NCBI RefSeq assembly: GCF_020026305.1
Contig: NZ_CP075691.1
Span: 3,596,001-3,660,000 of the forward strand
DNA: 64,000 bases
Reading direction: 5' to 3'
Source: Streptomyces sp. 135
GTDB taxonomy: Bacteria > Actinomycetota > Actinomycetes > Streptomycetales > Streptomycetaceae
A model generated the notes under the pieces. It did not search any database. It worked only from the letters and a program-made list of their open reading frames with translations, and was not told where the DNA came from. The position numbers and the translations under genes are program-made. This document shows, piece after piece, positions 50,765-58,771 of this stretch (position 1 is the stretch's first letter; the number at the start of each line of letters is the position of its first letter).

Positions 50765-51769
50765 ATGACGGGGGCGACGGGGGCGCAGACCCCCATCCGG
50801 CTGCTGCAACTGCTCTCGCTCCTCCAGACGCCCCGGGAGTGGCCCGGCAGCGAACTCTCCGAGCGGCTCGGGGTGAGCCGGCGCACGGTGCGGCGCGACG
50901 TGGACCGGCTGCGGGACCTGGGCTATCCGGTGCAGGCATCGCAGGGCGCCCTCGGCGGCTACCGGCTGGTCGCGGGCAAGGCCATGCCGCCGCTGGTCCT
51001 CGACGACGAGGAGGCGGTGGCGATCGCGGTCGGGCTGCGGGCTGGAGCGGGGCACGCGGTGGAGGGCGTGGAGGAGGCGTCGGTGCGGGCGCTCGCCAAG
51101 CTGGAGCAGGTCCTGCCCGCGCGGCTGCGCCACCGGGTCTCCGCGCTGCAGACCGCGACGATGCCGCTGACCAGCGGGGACGGTGCGAGCATCGCGCCGG
51201 AGACGCTGACGGTGATGGCGTCGGCCGCGGCGGGCCACGAACGCCTGCGGTTCTCCTACCGCTCCGGCGACGGCACGGAGTCACGCCGCCTGACCGAGCC
51301 GTACCGGTTGGTCTCCACGGGACGGCGGTGGTATCTCGTGGCGTACGACATCGACCGCGAGGACTGGCGGACCTTCCGGGTGGACCGGGTGGCCGAGCCG
51401 TTCGCCACGGGGGCACGGTTCGTGCCGCGGGAGCTGCCGAAGGGGGACGCCGCGGAGTTCATCCGCCAGTCGGTCTGGCGCGGGCAGCAGTCGTACGACG
51501 TCGACGTGACCTTCGCCGCGCCCGCCGAGTTCGTCGTGGCCCGGCTGCCCTCGGCGCTCGGCACGGTGGAGCCCCTCCCAGCCCCTCACGAGCACCACTG
51601 CCGGCTGCGCGGCACGGTTACGGACTCCCTGGAGTGGCTGGCGGTCCGCCTGGCGCTGACCGACTGCGACTTCACGGCCCACGGCCCCCCGGAGCTACTG
51701 GACTGCCTCACGGAGATGGGCGGCCGACTGACGCGGGCGGGGGGAAAGGGCGGCAGCGCCCGGGGGTGA
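50765..51769 (+). CDS. WYL-domain transcriptional regulator (YafY/DeoR-type HTH)
   Basis: The 334-residue protein has an N-terminal winged helix (PIRLLQLLSLLQTPREWPGSELSERLGVSRRTVRRDVDRL). The WYL domain spans about residues 140-225 (RFSYRSGDGTESRRLTEPYRLVSTGRRWYLVAYD), and a C-terminal WCX extension follows. WYL domains sense nucleotides or ligands. It is divergent from the DHA2 exporter. ATCCTGGGTC is repeated in the gap at about 50679 and 50699, possibly its site. Confidence 0.92.
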   Translation: MTGATGAQTPIRLLQLLSLLQTPREWPGSELSERLGVSRRTVRRDVDRLRDLGYPVQASQGALGGYRLVAGKAMPPLVLDDEEAVAIAVGLRAGAGHAVEGVEEASVRALAKLEQVLPARLRHRVSALQTATMPLTSGDGASIAPETLTVMASAAAGHERLRFSYRSGDGTESRRLTEPYRLVSTGRRWYLVAYDIDREDWRTFRVDRVAEPFATGARFVPRELPKGDAAEFIRQSVWRGQQSYDVDVTFAAPAEFVVARLPSALGTVEPLPAPHEHHCRLRGTVTDSLEWLAVRLALTDCDFTAHGPPELLDCLTEMGGRLTRAGGKGGSARG

Positions 51770-51786
51770 CGCGCGGCGGCGCGAGG

Positions 51787-52785
51787 TCAGGCCGCCGCGT
51801 CGAACCCCGTGTCCCGCGCCAGCTTCTTCAGCTCGAGCAGCGCGTGCTTCTCGATCTGCCGGATCCGCTCGCGGGTCAGCCCGTGCTCCTTGCCGACCTC
51901 GGTCAGCGTCCGCTCGCGGCCGTCCTCGATGCCGTACCGCATCTTGATGATGGAGGCCGTGCGCTGGTCGAGGCGGCCGAGCAGGCCGTCCAGCTCCTCG
52001 CTGCGCAGCAGCGAGAGGACGGACTGCTCGGGCGAGACGGCCGAGGTGTCCTCCAGGAGGTCACCGAACTGGGTGTCGCCCTGGTCGTCCACCCCCATGT
52101 TCAGCGAGACGGGGTCGCGGGCCCAGTCCAGGACGTCGATGACGCGCTCGGGCGTCGAGGACAGCTCCGCGGCGATCTCCGCGGGCTCCGGCTCCCGGCC
52201 GTGCTCGCGGTTGAACTCGCGCTGGACTCGGCGGATCCGGCCCAGCTCCTCCACCAGGTGGACGGGGAGGCGGATGGTGCGGGACTGGTCGGCTATCGAG
52301 CGGGTGATGGCCTGGCGGATCCACCACGTGGCGTACGTGGAGAACTTGAAGCCCTTGGCGTAGTCGAACTTCTCGACGGCGCGCACCAGGCCCGCGTTCC
52401 CCTCCTGGATCAGGTCGAGGAGGGGCAGGCCGCTGCGCGGATAGCGGCGGGCGACCGCGACGACGAGGCGGAGGTTCGAGCGGATGAAGACGTCCTTGGC
52501 CCGCTCACCGTCGGCGACGAGGGCTTCGAGCTCCTCGCGGTCCGCGGTGACCTTGCTGTCCCCGACCTCGCCGTCCAGGATCTTGCGGGCATACACGCCC
52601 GCCTCGATGACCTGCGACAGCTCCACCTCCTTGGCGGCGTCGAGCAGCGGCGTACGCGCGATCTCGTCGAGGTACATGCCGACCAGGTCGCGGTCGGCGA
52701 TCTCCCCGCCTACGGCGCGAACACTGCGTGCCGCGTCGGTCTCGCCGGAGGCGGACTTGCGACGGGCGACGGCACGGGTTGCCAT
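51787..52785 (-). CDS. hrdD: Primary-like RNA polymerase sigma factor HrdD
   Basis: The 332-residue sigma-70 protein has region 1.2-2 (DLVGMYLDEIARTPLL, NLRLVVAVARRYPRSGLPLLDLIQEGN, FDYAKGFKFSTYATWWIRQA), region 3 and region 4.2 (LTEVGKEHGLTRERIRQIEKHALLEL). Length and start MATRAVARR match Streptomyces HrdD. It is a non-essential paralogue of HrdB induced by stress. A sequence fitting the sigma-R consensus lies upstream at 52945-52920. It is divergent from a Bar-like acetyltransferase gene. Confidence 0.95.
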   Translation of the reverse strand: MATRAVARRKSASGETDAARSVRAVGGEIADRDLVGMYLDEIARTPLLDAAKEVELSQVIEAGVYARKILDGEVGDSKVTADREELEALVADGERAKDVFIRSNLRLVVAVARRYPRSGLPLLDLIQEGNAGLVRAVEKFDYAKGFKFSTYATWWIRQAITRSIADQSRTIRLPVHLVEELGRIRRVQREFNREHGREPEPAEIAAELSSTPERVIDVLDWARDPVSLNMGVDDQGDTQFGDLLEDTSAVSPEQSVLSLLRSEELDGLLGRLDQRTASIIKMRYGIEDGRERTLTEVGKEHGLTRERIRQIEKHALLELKKLARDTGFDAAA

Positions 52786-52919
52786 GCGTGCTCCCTTGCG
52801 GTTTGGGGTCTCCCCTGGACGGCTTGTTCGCCGCCCTTGGGAGGGTCCTGGTCGGTCTTGTGTTCTGGGGCCTCTGTGGCGGATGGCACACCCTCGGGTG
52901 CCCTGCATCCGATGGAAAC

Positions 52920-52945
52920 AACGACTGGAATCCGGACAGAATTCC
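52920..52945 (-). promoter_or_regulatory. Sigma-R-type promoter of hrdD
   Basis: The minus strand reads GGAAT at 52945-52941, an 18-nt spacer, and GTT at 52922-52920. This is an exact match to the sigma-R consensus GGAAT-N18-GTT of Streptomyces. It lies 135 bp upstream of the hrdD start, consistent with hrdD as a known sigma-R target. Confidence 0.8.
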
Positions 52946-53016
52946 CATGCCGCGCATCTTTTTTCCTGACGGTGCAGTACCCTGTCGCGCCACAAGGGGA
53001 GACAGAGGGCGGGGAC

Positions 53017-53559
53017 ATGCTGTCCGGACGTACAGAGGTGCAGGTCAGGCCGGGAGTCGAGAGCGACCTGAGCGCCCTCACCGAGCTCTACAACCACTAT
53101 GTACGTGAGACGGCCGTCACCTTCGACACCGTCGCCTTCCTGCCCGAAGAGCGCCGCCCTTGGCTGCTCTCCCACCCCCAAGACGGCCCTCACCGCCTCT
53201 TGGTTGCTCAGGACCGGGATCCCGGGGCCCGCCCGGGCCGGCTGCTCGGGTACGCCACCAGTAGCCCTTTCCGGCCTCGCCCCGCTTATGCAACATCCGT
53301 GGAAGTCAGCGTCTACTGCGCGCCCGACGCCGCAGGGCGCGGCATCGGCACGCTGCTCTACAAGGAGCTCCTGGCCGCCCTGGAGGGCGAGGACCTGCAC
53401 CGCGCCTACGCCGGGATCGCCCAGCCGAACGAGGCCTCGGTCCGCCTCCACGAACGCTTCGGGTTCCGTCATGTGGGGACGTACGAAGAGGTGGGCAGGA
53501 AGTTCGGGCGGTACTGGGACGTCGCCTGGTACGAGCGTCCTCTCGGCCCGCGGACCTAG
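53017..53559 (+). CDS. Bar/PAT-like GNAT acetyltransferase
   Basis: The 180-residue protein has VRPGVESDLSALTELYNHYV, then ETAVTFDTV, SVEVSVYCAPDAAGRGIGTLLYKELL and PNEASVRLHERFGFRHVGTYEEVGRKFGRYWDVAWYERPL. This is the layout of phosphinothricin/methionine sulfone acetyltransferases. The substrate may be a glutamine-like or methionine sulfone compound. ATG 53017 has GAGGGCGGGG upstream. Divergent from hrdD across 231 bp. Confidence 0.9.
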   Translation: MLSGRTEVQVRPGVESDLSALTELYNHYVRETAVTFDTVAFLPEERRPWLLSHPQDGPHRLLVAQDRDPGARPGRLLGYATSSPFRPRPAYATSVEVSVYCAPDAAGRGIGTLLYKELLAALEGEDLHRAYAGIAQPNEASVRLHERFGFRHVGTYEEVGRKFGRYWDVAWYERPLGPRT

Positions 53560-53607
53560 GTCGCCGGGCCGTTACGGGACGCCCGGCCGACGGCCTACCG
53601 TCCCCGC

Positions 53608-54699
53608 ATGACCGACATCGGCACCGGTCCCGGCACGGACATCGAGACCGACACCAACACCGCCACCGACACCGACACCGACACCGCCACCGACACCACC
53701 GGCATCCTCGACGAGGCACTGGAGCGGCTGCACACCCGCGGGCCCGAGCGGCAGGGGCGGCTCACCAACCACGCCCCGATGGCCGTCGAGGCACTGGCCG
53801 CGCGCGGGCGGCCGGAGGCGGTCCACAAGTGGCTCGATCTGTACGCCCCGAAATTGGAGGAGTTTCCCGCCGGGGTCGAGCCGGTCACCGACGCCGACTG
53901 GCGCGCGGCGCTCGGGGACCCGCGCCGCGCGGCGGACTGGATCGCGTACTTCGGCAGGGAGCTCGGCGCGCACCCCTGGCGCGAGGTGCTCGCCCGCTGG
54001 TGGCCGCGGCTGCTGCCCGGGATGTACGGGGGCTCCACGCACCCGGTGATCCGGGTGGGGCACGCCGTGCGCACCCTGGAGGCGGGCGGCGCGACCGCGC
54101 CCGCCTCGCCGAGCTCGCGCACGGCCTCGGCTACTGGGCCGCCCGGCACCACCCGTCACCGGCCTCGCCGCGCTGCCGGGCGCCGAGAGCGCGGCCGCCG
54201 CCCTGGACGCGGTGCCGCCCTCGCGGACCGGACGGACGGCGGCTTCCCCGCCCGCCTCGGCCGGGTCCGGGCGCTGCCGGTGTGGGCCGCCTCGGTGGAC
54301 GGCCCCGAGGAGGCGCGGCGCAGGCTGACGGAGCTGGTGCGGGCGGCCACACACCGGTACGCCACGCACGGCCACGGCGACGAGGTGATGCTCGTACACG
54401 CGGCGACGGCGCCGAACGCCGTGCTGCGCGCCCTGCCCGTGCTCCCCCGCGCCCTGTGGGTGCCGAGCCTGCGCGCGGCGTGGACGGCGTCGGCGGCGGT
54501 CACCGCCATGTACGCGCCGGATGCCCCGGTGGCGTGCGACCCGCCCGGCAGTTTCACCGCCGAGGAGGTCTTCGAGCGGGCCCTCGCGCACGGCGACGAA
54601 CACGTCATCAAGCTGACGGACACGGCGCTGGACGTGGGCGACGAGCAGGCCCTGGCCGCCGCCCTGCGGGCGATCGAGCTGGGAGAGCCGCTCCGTTAG
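53608..54699 (+). CDS. Questin oxidase-like (DUF4243) protein with three self-cancelling frameshifts
   Basis: The open frame encodes 363 residues with a (DT)n-rich start, then ILDEALERLHTRGPERQGRLTNHAPMAVEAL and PVIRVGHAVRTLEAGG, a questin oxidase-type fold. Between about 54104 and 54219 the homologous sequence appears in two other frames: LAELAHGLGYWAARHH, then PVTGLAALPGAESAAAALDA, then back to the first frame at LADRTDGGF. Each switch equals one missing base near 54104, 54153 and 54219. The sum is 3, so the end is in frame. Function uncertain. Confidence 0.65.
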   Translation: MTDIGTGPGTDIETDTNTATDTDTDTATDTTGILDEALERLHTRGPERQGRLTNHAPMAVEALAARGRPEAVHKWLDLYAPKLEEFPAGVEPVTDADWRAALGDPRRAADWIAYFGRELGAHPWREVLARWWPRLLPGMYGGSTHPVIRVGHAVRTLEAGGATAPASPSSRTASATGPPGTTRHRPRRAAGRRERGRRPGRGAALADRTDGGFPARLGRVRALPVWAASVDGPEEARRRLTELVRAATHRYATHGHGDEVMLVHAATAPNAVLRALPVLPRALWVPSLRAAWTASAAVTAMYAPDAPVACDPPGSFTAEEVFERALAHGDEHVIKLTDTALDVGDEQALAAALRAIELGEPLR

Positions 54700-54720
54700 C
54701 GACCTGGGTGCGCCGTTCGG

Positions 54721-55509
54721 TCAGGAGGGGCGCCCGCCCTGGCCGAACTGTACCGACCTCTTCGCCAGCCCCATCCAGAAACCGTCGATCACGCTGCGCT
54801 GCCCGCCGAGGTCCCCCAGGGCGTCGGCGGCGCCGAGCGTCACGAAGAGCGGGGCGAAGTGCTCGGTGCGCGGGTGGGCCAGCCGCCCGGCCGGCGACTT
54901 GTGCCCGAAGTCGAGCAGCGCGTCCACGTCGCCCGCGTCGAGGGCCTCCCGCCCCCAGGCGTCGAACTCCGCCGACCAGGCAGGGACGCCGCCCTGCCGC
55001 AGCGCGGCCAGGTTGTGCGTGAAGAAACCGCTGCCGACGACGAGCACGCCCTCGTCCCGCAGCGGCGCGAGCCTGCGGCCGATGTCCATGAGGCGGCGCG
55101 GATCCAGCGTGGGCAGGGAGATCTGGAGGACGGGGACATCCGCCTCGGGATACATCTCGACCAGCGGGACGTACGCGCCGTGGTCGAGCCCCCGGTCCGG
55201 CACGTCCTGGACGGGTACGCCGGGCGCGCGCAGCAGCTTCCGTACGGACGCGGCGAGTTCGGGGGCGCCCGGCGCGGCGTACGTCACCTGGTAGTAGTGC
55301 TCGGGGAAGCCCCAGAAGTCGTACACGAGCGGCAGCGTCTCGGTGGCGCCGAGGGCCAGTGGGGCCTCTTCCCAGTGGGCGGAGACCATGAGGATCGCTC
55401 GGGGGCGCGGCAGCTGAGCCGACCAGGCGGCCAGCTCGGCGGGCCACAGCGGGTCGTCGGCGAGCGGCGGCGCGCCGTGACTGAGGTACAGGGCGGGCAT
55501 ACGGGTCAT
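54721..55509 (-). CDS. Class III extradiol dioxygenase, DODA type
   Basis: The 262-residue protein has ALYLSHGAPPLADDP and ILMVSAHWEEAPLALG (metal His), DHGAYVPLVEMYPEADVPVLQISL and a late RTEHFAPLFVTLGAAD segment. These match the LigB/DODA class of zinc- or iron-dependent ring-cleaving dioxygenases. ATG 55509 has GGAGG 7 bp upstream. It is divergent from a MarR gene 100 bp away, which likely regulates it in response to an aromatic compound or quinone. Confidence 0.93.
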   Translation of the reverse strand: MTRMPALYLSHGAPPLADDPLWPAELAAWSAQLPRPRAILMVSAHWEEAPLALGATETLPLVYDFWGFPEHYYQVTYAAPGAPELAASVRKLLRAPGVPVQDVPDRGLDHGAYVPLVEMYPEADVPVLQISLPTLDPRRLMDIGRRLAPLRDEGVLVVGSGFFTHNLAALRQGGVPAWSAEFDAWGREALDAGDVDALLDFGHKSPAGRLAHPRTEHFAPLFVTLGAADALGDLGGQRSVIDGFWMGLAKRSVQFGQGGRPS

Positions 55510-55529
55510 CACACGCCTCCGGCGATTTA

Positions 55530-55584
55530 CTTGAACTCTCAAGCTACTCGACGCAAACGTACGCGCGGTTTGTTCAAAATTCAA
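55530..55584. promoter_or_regulatory. Candidate MarR operator sites between dioxygenase and marR
   Basis: CTTGA-ACTC-TCAAG (55530-55543) is a short inverted repeat. A pair of TTCAA elements lies at 55573-55577 and 55580-55584. The region is locally AT-rich, as typical of MarR sites. Binding is inferred. Confidence 0.5.
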
Positions 55585-55609
55585 GGAGCGGCCTCGTACA
55601 GTGGGGTAC

Positions 55610-56125
55610 ATGGATATGGCACCCACTCCTCTCCCGGACGGCGAGCCGAACTGGCTGAACCGCGACGAGCAGCGCGTTTGGCGGGTCTACCTTCAGGCGA
55701 CCACGCTTCTCGACGACTTCCTCGACCGTCAGCTCCAGCGCGACGCGGGCATGCCGCACATGTACTACGGCCTATTGGTCCAGTTGTCCGACGCCCCCAG
55801 GCGGCGGCTGCGGATGACCGAACTGGCCAAGATCATGAAGATCACCCGGTCCCGCCTCTCGCACGCCGTCGCCCGTCTGGAGAAGAGTGGCTGGGTACGC
55901 CGTGAGGACTGCCCGTCCGACAAGCGGGGCCAGCTCGCGATCCTCACCGACGAGGGCTTCGAGGTGCTCCGCAGGACCGCCCCCGGCCATGTCACGGCCG
56001 TCCGCCAGGCCCTCTTCGACCGGCTCACCCCGGAACAGCAGAAGTCCCTCGGCGAGATCATGACGATCGTCGCCGAGGGACTTCAGCCGGAGGAGGCCGG
56101 GGCGGACCTCCCCTGGCTCCGCTAG
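55610..56125 (+). CDS. MarR-family regulator
   Basis: The 171-residue protein has a MarR winged helix: MPHMYYGLLVQLSDAPRRRLRMTELAKIMKITRSRLSHAVARLEKSGWVRREDCPSDKRG, with the wing Asp-Arg pair replaced by Asp-Lys-Arg. ATG 55610 is chosen; GTG 55601 and ATG 55616 are alternatives. Divergent from the DODA-type dioxygenase gene, it probably represses that gene and itself until an aromatic ligand binds. Confidence 0.9.
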   Translation: MDMAPTPLPDGEPNWLNRDEQRVWRVYLQATTLLDDFLDRQLQRDAGMPHMYYGLLVQLSDAPRRRLRMTELAKIMKITRSRLSHAVARLEKSGWVRREDCPSDKRGQLAILTDEGFEVLRRTAPGHVTAVRQALFDRLTPEQQKSLGEIMTIVAEGLQPEEAGADLPWLR

Positions 56126-56126
56126 A

Positions 56127-56170
56127 TCCTGACCAAGGAGGTCAGTTAGGTCCTGACCAAGGAGGTCAGT
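56127..56170. repeat. Tandem 20-bp hairpin repeat overlapping a stop codon
   Basis: TCCTGACCAAGGAGGTCAGT occurs at 56127-56146 and 56151-56170, period 24 bp. Each copy contains CTGACC...GGTCAG able to form a small hairpin. The second copy contains the TGA of the minus-strand MFS gene. They probably act as terminator elements between convergent genes. Confidence 0.9.
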
Positions 56171-57674
56171 GGGCCAGCACCGGGATCTTCACCTCGTCCT
56201 CGACGCCTTCCGCCGAGTCGCCGGAGGCCGCGGGGCCGCCCTGGTGGCCGGTGTTGATGAACGTCGCCGCGATCGCCGCGGAGACCACGAGGATGCCGAC
56301 CGCCCACCAGATGGCGCTGGTGTAGCCCTCGACCATGGCCTGCGCCTGGACGAGCTTCGGGTTGGCGGCACCGGCCGCGTGGTCCGCGATGTACGCGGAG
56401 GTCGCGGAGGCGGCGATGGTGTTCAGCAGGGCCGTACCGATGGCGCCGCCGACCTGCTGCGAGGTGTTCACCATCGCGGAGGCGACACCGGCGTCACGGG
56501 CCTCGACGCCGTGCGTGGCGAGCGACATGGCGGGCATGAACGCCGTACCCATGCCGAGGCCCAGCATCAGCTGCGCCGGCATGATCAGCCCGGTGTACGA
56601 GGAGCCGACCTCGAGCTGCGTCAGGAGCAGCATGCCGACGGCGGCGAGCAGGAAGCCCGGGCCCATCAGCAGCCGCGGCGGGACCCGCGTCATCAGGCGG
56701 GCGCCGATCTGCGTGGAGCCCACGATCATGCCCGCGATCATCGGCAGGAAGGCGAAGCCGGTCTTGACCGGGGAGTAGCCCTCGACGATCTGCAGGTAGT
56801 ACGTGAGAAACAGGAACAGGCCGAACATCGCGATGACGGCGAGGCCGAGCGAGAGGTAGACGCCACCGCGGTTGCGCTCGGTCAGGACGCGCAGCGGGAG
56901 CAGCGGCGACTTGACCTTGGCCTCGGTGAGGACGAACGCGGCGAGCAGCACGACCGACGCGACGAACATGGTGACCGTCACGGAGTCCGACCAGCCCTTG
57001 GACTCGGCGCGGGTGAAGCCGTAGACGAGCGCGACCAGGCCGAGGGTCGAAAGGACCACGCCGGGGATGTCGAGCGGCGAGCGGTTGCGGCCGCCGGCCG
57101 GCTCACGGATGACGAAGTACGCGCCCAGGGCGGCGACCACCGCGAACGGGATGTTCACGAAGAAGGTCCAGCGCCAGTTCAGGTACTCGGTGAGGAAACC
57201 GCCGAGGATCAGGCCGACGGCGCCGCCGCCACCGGCGATCGCGCCGTAGATGCCGAAGGCCTTGGCGCGCTCCTTGGCGTCGGTGAACATCACCGCGAGC
57301 AGCGAGAGGGCGGCGGGCGCGAGCAGCGCGCCGAACACGCCCTGGAGGGCACGGGCGCCGAGCATCATGGCCTCGCCGGTCGCGGCGCCGCCGAGCGCGG
57401 AGGCCGCGGCGAAGCCGATGAGGCCGGTCACGAAGGTGCGCTTGCGGCCCCACAGGTCGGAGATGCGGCCGCCGAAGAGCAGCAGGCCGCCAAAGGCGAG
57501 CGCGTAGGCCGTGATGACCCACTGGCGGTTGCCGTCGGATATGCCGAGGTCCTCCTGGGCGGAGGGCAGCGCGATGTTCACGATGGTCGCGTCGAGGACG
57601 ACCATCAGCTGCGCGAGCGCGATGAAGACGAGGGCTTTCCAGCGCCTCGGATCCGTTCCGGATGTTTCAGACAT
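56166..57674 (-). CDS. DHA2-type MFS exporter
   Basis: The 502-residue protein has about 14 helices, with VLDATIVNIALPSAQEDLGIS, the loop motif GGRISDLWGRKRTFVTG, and the antiporter motif GGAVGLILGGFLTEYLNWRW. It is a proton-driven multidrug exporter. ATG 57674 with AGGTGG upstream is chosen over GTG 57686. It lies 158 bp downstream of a tetR gene, and the gap holds a long array of degenerate repeats. Confidence 0.92.
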   Translation of the reverse strand: MSETSGTDPRRWKALVFIALAQLMVVLDATIVNIALPSAQEDLGISDGNRQWVITAYALAFGGLLLFGGRISDLWGRKRTFVTGLIGFAAASALGGAATGEAMMLGARALQGVFGALLAPAALSLLAVMFTDAKERAKAFGIYGAIAGGGGAVGLILGGFLTEYLNWRWTFFVNIPFAVVAALGAYFVIREPAGGRNRSPLDIPGVVLSTLGLVALVYGFTRAESKGWSDSVTVTMFVASVVLLAAFVLTEAKVKSPLLPLRVLTERNRGGVYLSLGLAVIAMFGLFLFLTYYLQIVEGYSPVKTGFAFLPMIAGMIVGSTQIGARLMTRVPPRLLMGPGFLLAAVGMLLLTQLEVGSSYTGLIMPAQLMLGLGMGTAFMPAMSLATHGVEARDAGVASAMVNTSQQVGGAIGTALLNTIAASATSAYIADHAAGAANPKLVQAQAMVEGYTSAIWWAVGILVVSAAIAATFINTGHQGGPAASGDSAEGVEDEVKIPVLAH

Positions 57675-57690
57675 GGATGGGGCCACCTAG

Positions 57691-57838
57691 CGGTACGAAA
57701 GGGCTGATGCCGTACGAAAAGTCGATGCGGTACGAAAGGGCTAACACCGCATGAAAGGTTGATGCGGTGCGAATGGGTTAACGCCGCATGAAAGGTTTAT
57801 GCGGTGCAAAAGTCGATGTTGTTCGAAAGTGGTCAGCG
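57691..57838. repeat. Array of about eight degenerate 17-20-nt repeats upstream of the exporter
   Basis: Units built on cGgTaCGAAAgGgcTgATG repeat about eight times from 57691. They include ATGCGGT (57725-57731) with ACCGCAT (57746-57752) and ATGCGG (57762-57767) with CCGCAT (57784-57789) as inverted pairs. They fill the gap between the TetR gene and the exporter and enter the tetR stop region. Probably multiple TetR operators or a leader structure. Confidence 0.7.
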
Positions 57839-58489
57839 TCGCCGGAGGTCTTCCAGGGTCGCCGCCTCCCCCGGCAGCGCCGAGCGGGCGGGCGTCATCA
57901 GGCCGTCCAGGAACAGCTGGAGATGGCGGTGGACGAAGCGGTCCATGTTCGGGCAGGCCGTGCCGGGCAGCGGCCGCCCGAGCTGGGAGAGGGCGATCAT
58001 CAGGTCACCGACGTCGATGTCGGTGCGCAGCTGTCCCGCGGCGCGGGCCCGCTCCATGAGGCCTTCGATGGCCCGCTCCAGGCGTTCGCGGCCTTCGAGC
58101 AGGTCGGGGTGGTCGGGGTCGAAGCCGGCCGACAGCATCGGGCACAGGGCGCCGATGCGCTCGTCGGCCGCCGCGTGCACGAAGGTGCGCAGCGCGTCGA
58201 AGGCCGCGCTCTCGTCGGCGTCCGCGGCGGCGATGCCCCGCTCGGCGTGGACGGTGACGCAGTCGGTCACCGACAGGACGACCTGGCGCACCAGTTCGGC
58301 ACGGTCGGCGAAGTGGCGGTACACCGTGGCGTTGCCGACGCCCGCCCGGCGCGCGACCTCGTCGAGGGGTACGTCGGGTCCGTACTCCACGAACATCTCG
58401 CGCGCGGCGGCGACGATCCGCTCCCGGTTGCGCAGGGCGTCGGCCCGCGGGCGGGTGGCTCGGCGCTGCGGGGCGGTGGCGGCCTCCAC
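57833..58489 (-). CDS. TetR-family repressor of the adjacent DHA2 exporter
   Basis: The 218-residue protein has the TetR helix-turn-helix VPLDEVARRAGVGNATVYRHFADRAELVRQV and a C-terminal all-helical domain. GTG 58489 has GGAGGAG just upstream. The exporter is 158 bp downstream on the same strand, with repeat-type operators between them, so direct repression is likely. Divergent from the metalloprotease gene. Confidence 0.92.
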   Translation of the reverse strand: MEAATAPQRRATRPRADALRNRERIVAAAREMFVEYGPDVPLDEVARRAGVGNATVYRHFADRAELVRQVVLSVTDCVTVHAERGIAAADADESAAFDALRTFVHAAADERIGALCPMLSAGFDPDHPDLLEGRERLERAIEGLMERARAAGQLRTDIDVGDLMIALSQLGRPLPGTACPNMDRFVHRHLQLFLDGLMTPARSALPGEAATLEDLRRR

Positions 58490-58632
58490 GGCTCCTCCTC
58501 TGATCGGTAGCTGCGGGTCAGTGGTCTTCGGGTGATCCGGTGCGATGCGGGGAGTAGTTCCCCGTTTCGCGCGGACACAGGTCTAAACGGGGAGGCAGTC
58601 CCCGGATATTTCCCCGAACGAGCCCTTCATGA

Positions 58633-58648
58633 TGTGACCTGCCTCACA
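58633..58648. promoter_or_regulatory. CRP-like site upstream of the secreted metalloprotease
   Basis: TGTGA-CCTGCC-TCACA is a perfect match to the classical CRP pattern TGTGA-N6-TCACA and fits the Streptomyces Crp motif (GTG-N8-CAC core). It is centred 131 bp before the protease ATG. Control by the Streptomyces cAMP receptor protein is inferred. Confidence 0.6.
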
Positions 58649-58771
58649 CCTCGCGGCCGGAAAAACCCACGATCGGTCGCACCCAGCGAGCGCCCGCGCA
58701 CCCCCCGACACAGGGTGATCGAACAGGGTGCAGCCAGGACCGGCGGCTGCCGCGGAGTGGAAGGCCCACGT

